Part shown: positions 7,081 to 15,967 of the stretch, in pieces
How the letters are laid out: every line of letters begins with the position of its first letter
Numbering within the stretch: position 1 is the stretch's first letter
Origin: Dehalococcoidia bacterium
GTDB lineage: Bacteria > Chloroflexota > Dehalococcoidia > Dehalococcoidales > UBA2162
Direction: 5' to 3'
DNA length: 36,127 nt
Assembly: GCA_011191975.1 (NCBI GenBank)
Contig: DUFA01000136.1
Location: 1-36,127 of the forward strand
Program-made: the position numbers and the translations under genes
The notes under the pieces: model-generated
Database searches by the model: none
The model's input: only the letters and a program-made list of their open reading frames with translations
What the model was told of the DNA's origin: nothing

Positions 7081-7108
7081 TTGTCATTCTGGTAGAATGG
7101 GTTATAAT
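7081..7108 (+). promoter_or_regulatory. Promoter of the aldo/keto reductase operon
   Basis: TTGTCA (7081-7086) and TATAAT (7103-7108), with a 16-base spacer, lie about 40 bases before the ATG at 7151. AAGGAGG at 7134-7140 is the ribosome site. Confidence 0.65.
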
Positions 7109-7150
7109 AACTGATACCGTTTTATTACTTGTGAAGGAGGTTGGTATTTA

Positions 7151-8083
7151 ATGAACAGGACTACTCTTGGGAGAACAGGCCTGACAGTGACCACGATGGG
7201 TATGGGCTGCGGTGGTCCCAGCCGGGTCGGAAAAGGAACCGGAAAAGAAGAAGCTGAGTCTGTTGCGGTGGTGAAAAGAGCGATAGACGCGGGGGTCAAT
7301 ATCATAGATTCTGCTGAAATCTACGGTACCGAGGAGATTGTCGGAAAAGCTATCAAAGGTGTCGACCGTTCCTCACTTGTGCTGTGCACCAAGAAAACGC
7401 CAACTGAAGGTCTTACCGGAAAGCAGGTAAGAGAAAGCCTTGAAAACAGCCTGAAACGATTCGATACGGACTATGTGGATGTCTATTATCTTCACGGGGT
7501 CCGCCTGAACCAGTACGAATACCTTCATACCGAGATAGTACCGGTCCTCGAGGATCTTCGCCGGGAAGGTAAATTACGCTTTATCGGGATATCGGAGATG
7601 TTCAACGCCGATACCCGTCACGAAATGCTGCGGCGTGCTTTCCAGGATGATGAATGGGATGTGATGATGGTCGGTTTCAACCTTCTCAACCAGTGCGCCC
7701 GTGAATACGTGTTCCCTGAAGCGACGAGGAAGAATATCGGAATCACCGTTATGTTCCCCGTCCGCCTGGCTCTCAGCCGACCAAAACGATTAAAAGAGGT
7801 GGTGACTGAACTCATAGAGAAGAAACAGCTTGATCCGGCTGAGTTCGATGTTAATGATCCGCTAGGATTCCTGGTTCACGAGGGCGGTGCAGTGAGTATT
7901 CCCGATGCGGCCTACCGATTCTGCCACTACGAAGAAGGCCCGGATGTTATCCTTTCCGGAACGGGGAATATCAATCATATGGAGGAGAACCTTAAATCGT
8001 TCGACCGTCCGCCGCTTCCCGAAGAGGACGTTGAGAAACTCAAGTTTATATTCAGGAAGGTGGATTCGGTCACCGGTCAATAG
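7151..8083 (+). CDS. Aldo/keto reductase
   Basis: A 310-residue NAD(P)H-dependent oxidoreductase with the aldo/keto reductase barrel. The catalytic tetrad is visible: Asp53 and Tyr58 (IIDSAEIYG), Lys81 (LCTKKTP) and His115 (VYYLHGV). The start RTTLGRTGLTVTTMGMGCG is typical of the family. The C-terminal cofactor loop contains VILSGTGNINHMEENL. It reduces aldehydes or ketones (or the reverse); the substrate is unknown. The flavoprotein gene follows after 21 bases, so the two likely form an operon that processes one substrate in successive redox steps. Confidence 0.92.
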   Translation: MNRTTLGRTGLTVTTMGMGCGGPSRVGKGTGKEEAESVAVVKRAIDAGVNIIDSAEIYGTEEIVGKAIKGVDRSSLVLCTKKTPTEGLTGKQVRESLENSLKRFDTDYVDVYYLHGVRLNQYEYLHTEIVPVLEDLRREGKLRFIGISEMFNADTRHEMLRRAFQDDEWDVMMVGFNLLNQCAREYVFPEATRKNIGITVMFPVRLALSRPKRLKEVVTELIEKKQLDPAEFDVNDPLGFLVHEGGAVSIPDAAYRFCHYEEGPDVILSGTGNINHMEENLKSFDRPPLPEEDVEKLKFIFRKVDSVTGQ

Positions 8084-8104
8084 AGACAGGCAATGTGGTA
8101 GAGT

Positions 8105-9451
8105 ATGAAAACGATACGGGAACAAGCCCGAAATATAAAGATATTCAGAGAGACAGAGGTGGTCGTGGTCGGCGGCGGTCCCGCCGGGGTTGCCGCAGCA
8201 CTGGCTTCGGCACGAACCGGGGCGAAGACCGTTCTTATCGAGAGATACGGTCACCTCGGCGGCATGTCCACCGGCGGCCTGGTCATATTGATCCCGTTTA
8301 TGAGCAGCGGTGGACGTGAAAGGCAAATAGCCGGAATCTGCCAAGAAATGATTGACAGGCTGGACACTATCGACGGCGCAGTACACCCCTCTGATGAAGA
8401 GACAGGTGCCACTGACGAGAAAACTCTCCGTTACTGGCGTAGACGTGGCACTTTTTCAATGGCGCCGGGTGATTCGGTCAGGTATGGCGCCCTGGTAGAT
8501 CCTGAGAAACTGAAGTGCGTACTCAACGACATGGTTGAAGAAGCTGGAATCAAGCTGCTGCTCCATTCGTGGGGGACCCGCGCTGTCGTGGAAGATGAAG
8601 CGGTAAAAGGAATCATATTTGAAAGCAAGTCCGGGCGGCAGGCTGTTCTGTCACAGGTAACTATAGACACCACCGGCGATGGTGATATATTCGCTTCGGC
8701 GGGGGCAGAATTCGACGGTACTATTGACCGTAGTTTACGGTCGGCTAACCTTGCCCTGGTATGGAGGATCGCCAACGTGGACAGCGAACGGTACCTGGAT
8801 TTCCAGGAACAGGAACGGGAAAAGCACAACAGGTTAATGAAGGAACTCACCGCCAAAGGCGGATTCAACACCTACTGGAGAAGCGCTCACGACGATGTCC
8901 TGTGGTGCAACAACTGGATCCCGAACCTGAGTGCCGTCGACGTGGAAGACCTTACCTACGTGGAAATCAGCGCGAGAAAATCGATGCTGCTATCCCATAA
9001 GTTCCTGAAAGAAAAGATACCGGGCTTCGAAAAGAGCTATATCATGGATACTGCGTCGCAGACCGGTACCCGCGGAAGCCGGCGACTTGTCGGCGAATAT
9101 GTAGTCACCTGGGAAGACGTGATGTCTGGAATCATCCATCCAGATACGATAGCCCTGCTACCGCACCTGCACAACACTCCTGAAAAAAGCTTTCCTCTGG
9201 TAACAATACCGTACCGGGCGCTGGTGCCCCGGAAAATAGAGAATCTGCTGACAGCCGGTCGCTGCTTTTCCTCCGATCCGGAAGCCAACAACGTACTCAA
9301 CTGGATACAGCAGTGCATACCGATGGGACAGGCGGCAGGTACCGCCGCCGCCCTGGCAGTGAAATCCGGCGTTACCCCGGGGAAGGTGGATATATCTTCT
9401 TTACAGGAGAACCTGATGAAACAGGGAGTGCCGCTACCGGAAAGCAAGTAA
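8105..9451 (+). CDS. FAD-dependent oxidoreductase (FAD_oxidored family), paralog 1
   Basis: A 448-residue soluble flavoprotein. The N-terminal dinucleotide fold is clear: VVVVGGGPAGVAAALASAR (19-37), then the adenosine-binding ERYGHLGGMSTGG. Further motifs are VTIDTTGDGDIF near 180 and the FAD-closing segment GRCFSSD with GQAAGTAAALA near the C-terminus. It belongs to the FAD_oxidored group related to fumarate-reductase flavoproteins; substrate specificity is poorly known. There is no signal peptide. It is a clear paralog of the protein at 15,968-17,371, sharing EAGIKLLLHSW/EAGVKLYLHSW and GIIFESKSGRQAVL/GVIFESKSGRQAVL. The gene follows the aldo/keto reductase as its likely operon partner. 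Confidence 0.9.
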   Translation: MKTIREQARNIKIFRETEVVVVGGGPAGVAAALASARTGAKTVLIERYGHLGGMSTGGLVILIPFMSSGGRERQIAGICQEMIDRLDTIDGAVHPSDEETGATDEKTLRYWRRRGTFSMAPGDSVRYGALVDPEKLKCVLNDMVEEAGIKLLLHSWGTRAVVEDEAVKGIIFESKSGRQAVLSQVTIDTTGDGDIFASAGAEFDGTIDRSLRSANLALVWRIANVDSERYLDFQEQEREKHNRLMKELTAKGGFNTYWRSAHDDVLWCNNWIPNLSAVDVEDLTYVEISARKSMLLSHKFLKEKIPGFEKSYIMDTASQTGTRGSRRLVGEYVVTWEDVMSGIIHPDTIALLPHLHNTPEKSFPLVTIPYRALVPRKIENLLTAGRCFSSDPEANNVLNWIQQCIPMGQAAGTAAALAVKSGVTPGKVDISSLQENLMKQGVPLPESK

Positions 9452-9571
9452 AATACTAATTTATTGAACTGAATAAGTATACAAATAATATGACAGGCAT
9501 CCCGATGTACTTATTCCGATTATAGGTTATAATATTGTTCTATTACTTTTAACTGTCTTGAGTGGAGAAAA

Positions 9572-10573
9572 ATGTCTGAATATGCGGGGAACTACCCGTT
9601 ACTCGAATCATTGGTGAAAGCTATAAAACTCCCGCGGTATATCACCATTCTCGGTATTGCTCTAATTCTTATATTGTTCCTGGTTCTCATGGCATTCCTC
9701 GAAGGAAGTTTTTCAAATGGTATTGACTGGGGTTTCTGGCGGTTAGGACTTCAGTCAGCCATTATTGTTTACATATTCGTAATATCTCCATTCATTCAAA
9801 AACTTTGGGTACGCATGTTAATTTCACTCGAATCATTACTACCGCAAGCAGAAACGAATGAAATATTAATTACGATGTCCCATAGTAACCGTCGATGGGA
9901 ATGGGCAGCTTTACTGCTTGGTATGATATTTTTCCTTGCCCTGGGCCAGCCATGGAAATGGGATTTGAGTTGGTTTGAAATATATACCCTAGTAACAAGC
10001 ATCATCATGTTTGCTCTTCTCGGTTACCTGATTTACGGTGGTATCTCCAGCACCATGCGTCTCGCGAAGTTAACCCGTAACCATATACATTTCGAGATAT
10101 TTGATACCAGGTTATTAATACCTGTCGCTCAGTGGAGTCTGTCTGTATCATTCGCGTTCGTTGGCGGTATCAGCCTGAGCGTGGTGTTTCAACCATTCGA
10201 GAACCTGCGTCAAACGGAAAACATAATCATCTATTCAATCTTACTTTGTGTAACGATACTCCTGTTCTTCACTTCGATGTGGAGTACGCACGGTGTCATG
10301 GCCTCGGCTAAAAAGCGTGAATTAAATATGGTGAGAGAAAACCTTGATTCTCATCGCAAGCAGTTAAAACAGCAATCTTCGGACAGCAATCATAGTGATA
10401 GAGATAGGTTATATTCTGCTATTGCTGTCTGGAATATCTATGAAAAACAGGTCCGTGAAGCGCCAACCTGGCCGTTTAATGCCGGTATTCTCGGTAGACT
10501 GGTATTATCCTCACTGGTACCGGCTGTGATATATGGAATCAAGATCGTTCTGGGATTAGGAATACGGTTATAA
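9572..10573 (+). CDS. Multi-pass membrane protein of unknown function
   Basis: A 333-residue integral membrane protein with about seven hydrophobic segments (approximately 23-43, 58-77, 109-126, 136-158, 183-206, 217-236 and 306-326). Residues 242-295 are hydrophilic and helical (KKRELNMVRENLDSHRKQL), suggesting a cytoplasmic coiled coil before the last membrane segment. I recognise no family and no transport or catalytic motif. GGAG lies 8 bases before the ATG. A TATAAT at 9528-9533 is a possible -10 box with a weak -35. It stands alone. Confidence 0.8.
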   Translation: MSEYAGNYPLLESLVKAIKLPRYITILGIALILILFLVLMAFLEGSFSNGIDWGFWRLGLQSAIIVYIFVISPFIQKLWVRMLISLESLLPQAETNEILITMSHSNRRWEWAALLLGMIFFLALGQPWKWDLSWFEIYTLVTSIIMFALLGYLIYGGISSTMRLAKLTRNHIHFEIFDTRLLIPVAQWSLSVSFAFVGGISLSVVFQPFENLRQTENIIIYSILLCVTILLFFTSMWSTHGVMASAKKRELNMVRENLDSHRKQLKQQSSDSNHSDRDRLYSAIAVWNIYEKQVREAPTWPFNAGILGRLVLSSLVPAVIYGIKIVLGLGIRL

Positions 10574-10800
10574 TTATATCCCCTGCATTTTCCTCACCAG
10601 GCCATTATGCATACCACCCCTCAGCAGATTAACACAAAGATTCCCTTTTCTCTCGTACAATTAAAGAATCCCTAGTCTTTCGGATAGGTGAATTATCCAC
10701 ATTAAGGCCAGGTTTTTTTCACCCGCAAGAATGGGGATTCGGGAATCCGTATTTACTATACTTAATTCAATCAAGGCTCAAGGATAAGGGAGGTTTCATA

Positions 10801-11931
10801 ATGAGTGCAGGGAAAATTATACTACTGATATTCGGCGTGATCGGCTTGTTGATATCCATTGGCCTAGTGGTGGGTGGCGCAGGCATTCTGATAGCCGACA
10901 ACGTGATCAAAGATAACGACGGATTCTATACCACCAAAACGATAAATATAGACAAGAATTCCTACGCTGTCGTTACGGGGCCTACAGATGTCGATATAGA
11001 TGTCGGGTGGGATTCAGGGCTTTTCTGGGACCCGGGCGACCTGGTCACTTTCAAGATAGAAGGCTCGAACAGTGATTCATCCAGCCCGATATTCATCGGG
11101 ATTGCCAGGGAGTCGGATATCGACGACTATCTCGATGATGTTGAATATGACGAGGTCAGGCGGCTGCACACCAACCGAATTGATATCGACTACAGAAATC
11201 ATTCCGGTGACATGGCCCCCGAAGCTCCTACCACGCAGACGTTCTGGGAAGAATCGACCTACGGTACCGGAATCCAGGTTCTTGAGTGGGAACTCGAAGA
11301 AGGCAGCTACACACTGGTTATCATGAACACAGACGGTTCTGCCGGAATCGATGCGAACATGGTATTTGGCGCCAAGGTTCCTCTCTTACTCGGGGTAGGG
11401 ATCGGGATTCTTGTTGCAGGAATCATAGGGCTGTCAATCAGCATTTTATTCATCGCTTTAGCAGCCAGAAAGCCCGTTACGACAACACCGTCATACCAGC
11501 CCGTCGATACCCCTGCGCTAGCTCAGGAAACAACGGTGGTTGCCGAGGTAGTAGAGGAAGGACAGGCAGCAGAACCGGTTATGCCGCTTGCACCGGTTGA
11601 AACGGCTAAAAAAACCAGTACGGGACTTGACCAGAATGTCGCCGGTCTGCTCTGTTATCTATTCGGATGGGTCACCGGTATCATATTCCTGATATTGGAA
11701 AAGGAAAATATGCTGGTTCGATTCCATGCAATCCAGTCGATAATCGTCTTTGGATTCTTTACCGTAGCCAGCGGTGTACTGGGGTGGATACCCATTATCG
11801 GCGACTTCTTCAGTGCCGCGATCGGCATCGTTGCTTTCATAATATGGATCGTCCTGATGGTGAAAGCAGCTCAGGGAGAAAAATACAAGGTACTGATTGC
11901 CGGAGATATTGCCGACAAACAATCGAGTTAA
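10801..11931 (+). CDS. Membrane protein: external domain fused to DUF4870/Tic20-like domain
   Basis: A 376-residue protein with an N-terminal membrane segment (4-31), a polar, Asp-rich domain of about 160 residues that should be extracytoplasmic, a second membrane segment (192-221), a Pro/Val/Glu-rich linker (224-278), and a C-terminal three-helix membrane domain (279-355: NVAGLLCYLFGWVTGIIFLI, then RFHAIQSIIVFG). The last part matches the DUF4870 (Tic20-like) family. The external domain, ending in GSYTLVIMNTDGSAG, looks beta-rich like domains that bind ligands or the cell surface; no function is established. GGGAGG precedes the ATG and a strong terminator follows the stop. Confidence 0.8.
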   Translation: MSAGKIILLIFGVIGLLISIGLVVGGAGILIADNVIKDNDGFYTTKTINIDKNSYAVVTGPTDVDIDVGWDSGLFWDPGDLVTFKIEGSNSDSSSPIFIGIARESDIDDYLDDVEYDEVRRLHTNRIDIDYRNHSGDMAPEAPTTQTFWEESTYGTGIQVLEWELEEGSYTLVIMNTDGSAGIDANMVFGAKVPLLLGVGIGILVAGIIGLSISILFIALAARKPVTTTPSYQPVDTPALAQETTVVAEVVEEGQAAEPVMPLAPVETAKKTSTGLDQNVAGLLCYLFGWVTGIIFLILEKENMLVRFHAIQSIIVFGFFTVASGVLGWIPIIGDFFSAAIGIVAFIIWIVLMVKAAQGEKYKVLIAGDIADKQSS

Positions 11932-11954
11932 TCCATCATTCAACAGTAATTATA

Positions 11955-11984
11955 ACGCCCCGATGGTGTATACCATCGGGGCGT
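11955..11984 (+). terminator. Terminator after the DUF4870 protein gene
   Basis: ACGCCCCGATGGT and ACCATCGGGGCGT form a perfect 13-bp stem with a GTAT loop, followed by CTGTTT. It starts 23 bases after the stop codon. Confidence 0.75.
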
Positions 11985-12087
11985 CTGTTTACAACATGCA
12001 TACCCAAAATAGATTATTGGTGATTTTTAAATTGTTATCAATATTATTGATAGAATATCAGTAAATAACAATATCGACCAAACAATA

Positions 12088-12570
12088 TCAAAGTACGATC
12101 TGTAATTCTCTTATCATCCTATATATATCTAAAGTTATTACATCAAATTCTTTTGCAATGTCTGGTATTTTTGGTTTAGTAGAACCCGGAGCTGACACCT
12201 CAAAAGTGACAACCTTACCTCCGTAAGCCTTCGCATGAGCTATCAACCAAGGATCTGCTCCATCAAGAAAATCAGCAGCTTGATATTATGGGAAATATCG
12301 GTTAACATAATCTGCTATTTGACGAAAAATAGTCTGTACCACACCATCAGGCTCAATGAAGTAGCCATTTTCTCTTTGTTCTCTAGCCCATAATAGTAAT
12401 TCGTCTTCATCACCTTCTGCTATTTCATCATATACTAAACTTGAACTTGCTATTATACCCTCATTCATCTTCCGTTCAATAAAAGTCCAAAAACTAGGAG
12501 CTATATCAAAACCATACGGTCCATTCTTTGCGGTAATCAGACTGTCTGAATCAAGCCAATAATCAGACAC
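12088..12570 (-). pseudogene. DUF4411 (PIN-like) toxin-type gene with premature ochre stop
   Basis: The full frame of about 160 codons matches DUF4411, a PIN-like nuclease family often found next to HTH-ImmA/IrrE genes. It starts at GTG 12570 (SYWLDSDSLI-type PIN start: DYWLDSDSLI) but a TAA at 12288-12286 interrupts it after 94 residues. The same frame resumes at once (YQAADFLDGADPWLIAHAKA, then GGKVVTFEV) to a normal TGA at 12090-12088, including the family's conserved ADPWLIAHA near the active site. One base change would restore the gene. The shortened product lacks the C-terminal acidic residues, so it is probably inactive. It begins 2 bases after the ImmA/IrrE stop, so the two are coupled. 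Confidence 0.8.
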
Positions 12571-12572
12571 TA

Positions 12573-13730
12573 TCAGCCCCCTAAGATTTCGCGTTGAATT
12601 GAGGGCAGAGATTTTACTTTAACATTCAATAAACTGGAAGCTTCTTTTCGCGATGCTTTACCCTCCGCACAAGCAATAAGTATTGTATGAGTGAAGGTAC
12701 TACTATTCCTCGCAACTAGGCTACGATAAAAATTACCTCCAGTACTCCCAGTGCTTACGTGACGCTCATTTAGTAAATCCCTATAGTAATTAAAGTATTC
12801 ATCATCGGACACTTTTTCATTATCGAAGGCGCGTCGAAGCACAACGAATTTACTTATTCGATAAATCCTCGCGAGATTATCTATATTATTTGTTATATCT
12901 CTTGTATTATCCCAAATACTTATCAATTCACTAGAAGGTAATAATGTCTCTGCTGCTACTTGATTTGCGATTTTTTCAGCAATGTTTTGCGGTTCAACCA
13001 GTCTATTAAAATAATTAGGATTAGATACCCCAGATTGACCCATCCAAAGATGAGCTAACTCATGTGCAAGTGTGAATATTTGTGCAGTTTTTGCATCTTT
13101 CCCATTAATGAAAATAATAGGAGCTAAAGAATCACTAATAACAAAACCTCTAAACTCTTCTACATTCAACGGTCTATGAGTATTATTTCCTACTACACCA
13201 TTCCTAAGAACTAATACCCCGGCTTTTTCAACTCTCCGTATAAATTCTTGAAGAAATTGCTCCCAGTTATTAGCTTCTTCACGCATATCACTATCAAGGT
13301 TTAAGGTATCCCTTATATTGGATGCAACAACAACAGGATTTTCGTCTTGAGTAAATCGACCGATGAAATCTAGTGGTTCGGCACCTATACCCTCTTGGTA
13401 TTCTCGATACCATTCTTGCTTTCTTAGAGTATCTCGCAATACGTCAAGAAAATCAGGACTAGGCAAAGACTCTTGAGCACTAGTGATTGTTCTAAAATCA
13501 GGTAAAGGTAAATCTTCAGTTGGCGGATTTGGTAAAAATAAATATCCAAATGGCACATATAATTTTTCTGCTAATGTTTTCGCTTGCTTAAAAGTTGGAT
13601 TACCTTCACCCTTTTCCCATTTAGATAACCTATCTGGATGTATATTAATTTTCTCAGCAGCTTCTTCTACTCGTAGACTTCTTCTTCTACGAGCCCACTG
13701 TAATAATTGAGGAGTTACTAATGCTTCCAC
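12573..13730 (-). CDS. XRE-type HTH plus ImmA/IrrE metalloprotease, antitoxin-like
   Basis: A 385-residue protein with an XRE helix-turn-helix (about 7-60: RVEEAAEKINIHPDRLSKWE) and an ImmA/IrrE zinc-peptidase domain with the HELAH motif (H223, E224, H227) and a downstream EKIANQVAAETLLP segment supplying the third ligand. Proteins of this design act as repressors in toxin-antitoxin-like and stress-response modules and can cleave a regulator. The GTG start at 13730 has a modest AGGT site 9 bases upstream. The region is markedly richer in A and T (many TTA, ATA and AAT codons) than the flanking metabolic genes, consistent with transfer. Its partner is the broken DUF4411 gene immediately downstream. 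Confidence 0.88.
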   Translation of the reverse strand: MEALVTPQLLQWARRRRSLRVEEAAEKINIHPDRLSKWEKGEGNPTFKQAKTLAEKLYVPFGYLFLPNPPTEDLPLPDFRTITSAQESLPSPDFLDVLRDTLRKQEWYREYQEGIGAEPLDFIGRFTQDENPVVVASNIRDTLNLDSDMREEANNWEQFLQEFIRRVEKAGVLVLRNGVVGNNTHRPLNVEEFRGFVISDSLAPIIFINGKDAKTAQIFTLAHELAHLWMGQSGVSNPNYFNRLVEPQNIAEKIANQVAAETLLPSSELISIWDNTRDITNNIDNLARIYRISKFVVLRRAFDNEKVSDDEYFNYYRDLLNERHVSTGSTGGNFYRSLVARNSSTFTHTILIACAEGKASRKEASSLLNVKVKSLPSIQREILGG

Positions 13731-13923
13731 TACTTGTACTACCTATATTTTCTCAATGATCGATATCTTTAATATTAGAACCATATTATATCTGTTCATT
13801 TCAAGTGTCAATTCATATAATTACATACAAAGATCTAACTGTAATAAAAGTAAACATTCCCATGACACGTTACTTCATCTATCTACTAAAGGTTTAAATT
13901 CGATGTATCTCAATCTTAAATGG

Positions 13924-13932
13924 TGCTATAAT
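13924..13932 (+). promoter_or_regulatory. Extended -10 promoter of the AOR gene
   Basis: TGCTATAAT matches the extended -10 form; there is no good -35 box. It lies about 70 bases before the ATG at 14001, and AGGAGA precedes that ATG. Confidence 0.5.
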
Positions 13933-14000
13933 TAGGCGGATTTGACTGTGGTCACAGGCGAGAATAGCCTAATCGTTGTCAAAGCCGAAAGGAGAGAATC

Positions 14001-15797
14001 ATGCCGAACGGATATATGGGGAAGTTCCTGTTCGTTAACCTGTCCACGGGGAAGATCGAGGAAGAAACGCCCGATGACAGCCTGTACCGCGACTTCATCG
14101 GTGGCTACGGTATCGGCGCCAGGGTGCTGTACGACCGCCAGAAGGGTGGAGTCGATCCTCTTGGACCGGATAATACGCTTGGTTTTCTCACCGGACCTCT
14201 CACCGGTACACAAGCTACCTTCGCCGGACGCTACGCTGTCGTTACCAAGTCACCCCTGACCGGTGGATGGGGAGACTCCAATTCCGGTGGGCATATCGGA
14301 CCTAACCTTAAATTCGCCGGTTATGACGCCGTGTTCGTGACCGGTATCGCTGATAAACCGGTGTATCTCCTGCTGGAGAACGGCAAAGCCGAGATAAAGG
14401 ACGCCGGACACCTCTGGGGAAGGGACACCTTCGCTGTCGAGGACTCGCTCAAGGAAGAATACGGAAACGACATGGAGAGCGTCAGCATCGGACTTGCCGG
14501 TGAAAAACTGTCGCTTATCTCCTGCATCATCACCCGTAGAGGAGCCGCCGCGGGACGCTCCGGTGTTGGCGCAGTCATGGGCTCGAAGAACCTGAAAGCA
14601 ATAGCAGCGAGAGGTAAAATGGAGGTTCCGGTCAGAGACACCGACCTGCTGAAGAAACTGAGAGACGAACACCTGGCGGCGATGAAAGACAGTATGCCAG
14701 GATTTCACAAGTATGGAACATCCAATGTTACCGCCATCTTCGCCCACGGCGGTAATACTCCCGTTAAGAACTGGGGAGGAATCGGCATCAACGAACTACC
14801 CGATGTTTCCGGTCTGACCGGCGACGCCGCGATAGCAAATATTGAGAGACGGACGGGCTGCTGGGGCTGCCCGGTCGCCTGTGAAGGCAGGCTGAAGGCG
14901 GGAGAAGGCGAATACAAGTACCCCGCCGGCACGCGACGGGTGGAATACGAGACCGCAGCCGCCTTCGGCACGATGTGCCTGAACACCAATACGGAATCGC
15001 TCAACATGGCCAACCACCTGTGCAACTATTACGGACTGGATACCATATCAGGCGGCGCTGCCATCGCCTTCGCCATGGAGTGCTATGAGAAAGGGATTAT
15101 TACGAAAGCGGATACCGACGGCATCGATCTTACCTGGGGCAATCACCGGGCGATCATCGAGACGCTTGAGAAAATGGCCAAGAGAGAAGGATTCGGCGAT
15201 ATACTTGCCGACGGCGTGAAGGTTGCCGCGGAGAAAATCGGCAAGGGATCCCAAGAGTTCGCCATACATGTCGGTGGACAGGAACCGGGGATGCACGATC
15301 CGAAAATTGCTGCCGGACCGGACAGCACAGCGGCGGCACGCTACCAGATGGACGCGACACCAGGCAGGCATACCCAGATGAATTTCGGGCCTGCCAGCTT
15401 CGGCCATCACCTCTCCAATGCCAGCGGATTCTGTATATTCAGCGACCTGGTCGGCGGCAACGCCTACGGATATATCACCGGATTCATGAGTGCCATCACC
15501 GACTGGAATCGTACCGAAGAAGAATTGATGAAGTGCGGCGAGAGGATCATCAACATGCGGCACGTCTTCAACCTTCGCGAGGGGATCAACCCGCTTGAGT
15601 ACAAGATGCCGCCGAGGATGATCGGCAATCCGCCGTTTCAAAAGGGGCCGACAGCCAGAGTCACCGTAGACATAGACGAGCAGATAATCCGTGGGCTGAA
15701 TCAGCTTGACTGGGACCTGGAGACAACAAAACCCAGCCGGAAGAAGCTGCTTGAACTGGGGCTGAACGATGTGGCAGATCAAATTTGGCCGCAGTAG
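14001..15797 (+). CDS. Tungsten-type aldehyde:ferredoxin oxidoreductase
   Basis: A 598-residue AOR-family enzyme, which oxidises aldehydes to carboxylic acids (or reduces acids) with ferredoxin, using a tungsten- or molybdenum-bispterin and one [4Fe-4S] cluster. The start GYMGKFLFVNLSTGKIEEET is typical. Cluster ligands are C287, C290 and C294 (CWGCPVAC) and probably C478 (ASGFCIFSDL). Pterin-binding regions are suggested by FAGRYAVVTKSPLTGGWGDS near 75 and EPGMHDPK near 428. The full length is normal. It has its own promoter and is followed by hairpin repeats, so it is probably a single transcript. No pterin-synthesis genes are nearby. Whether tungsten or molybdenum is used cannot be seen. 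Confidence 0.95.
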   Translation: MPNGYMGKFLFVNLSTGKIEEETPDDSLYRDFIGGYGIGARVLYDRQKGGVDPLGPDNTLGFLTGPLTGTQATFAGRYAVVTKSPLTGGWGDSNSGGHIGPNLKFAGYDAVFVTGIADKPVYLLLENGKAEIKDAGHLWGRDTFAVEDSLKEEYGNDMESVSIGLAGEKLSLISCIITRRGAAAGRSGVGAVMGSKNLKAIAARGKMEVPVRDTDLLKKLRDEHLAAMKDSMPGFHKYGTSNVTAIFAHGGNTPVKNWGGIGINELPDVSGLTGDAAIANIERRTGCWGCPVACEGRLKAGEGEYKYPAGTRRVEYETAAAFGTMCLNTNTESLNMANHLCNYYGLDTISGGAAIAFAMECYEKGIITKADTDGIDLTWGNHRAIIETLEKMAKREGFGDILADGVKVAAEKIGKGSQEFAIHVGGQEPGMHDPKIAAGPDSTAAARYQMDATPGRHTQMNFGPASFGHHLSNASGFCIFSDLVGGNAYGYITGFMSAITDWNRTEEELMKCGERIINMRHVFNLREGINPLEYKMPPRMIGNPPFQKGPTARVTVDIDEQIIRGLNQLDWDLETTKPSRKKLLELGLNDVADQIWPQ

Positions 15798-15822
15798 CAG
15801 GTATTACTGCATGGATAATTAC

Positions 15823-15895
15823 GATACCGGCGGAAGCCGGTATCCAGTAATATCAGAGTGCAACAATGCTTCTGGATTCCGTTTTTCAACGGAAT
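15823..15895. repeat. Paired REP-like hairpins
   Basis: GATACCGGC-GGAA-GCCGGTATC (15823-15844) is a perfect 9-bp stem, and ATTCCGTT-TTTC-AACGGAAT (15876-15895) an 8-bp stem. ATCCAG and CTGGAT between them can pair as well. The pattern looks like extragenic palindromes found in many copies in bacteria; it may also stop transcription between the convergent AOR and flavoprotein genes. Confidence 0.5.
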
Positions 15896-15967
15896 GGTTT
15901 AGTTGTCCTTACTTCTTACTTTCGTAACGGGAGATTGAGGGATTTTTAAATTCCCTATAAAAAACCT

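Noticed and set aside
12286-12288. Recoding of the stop in the DUF4411 gene
   Set aside because: The codon is TAA, not TGA or TAG, and no known recoding signal is visible; mutation is simpler.
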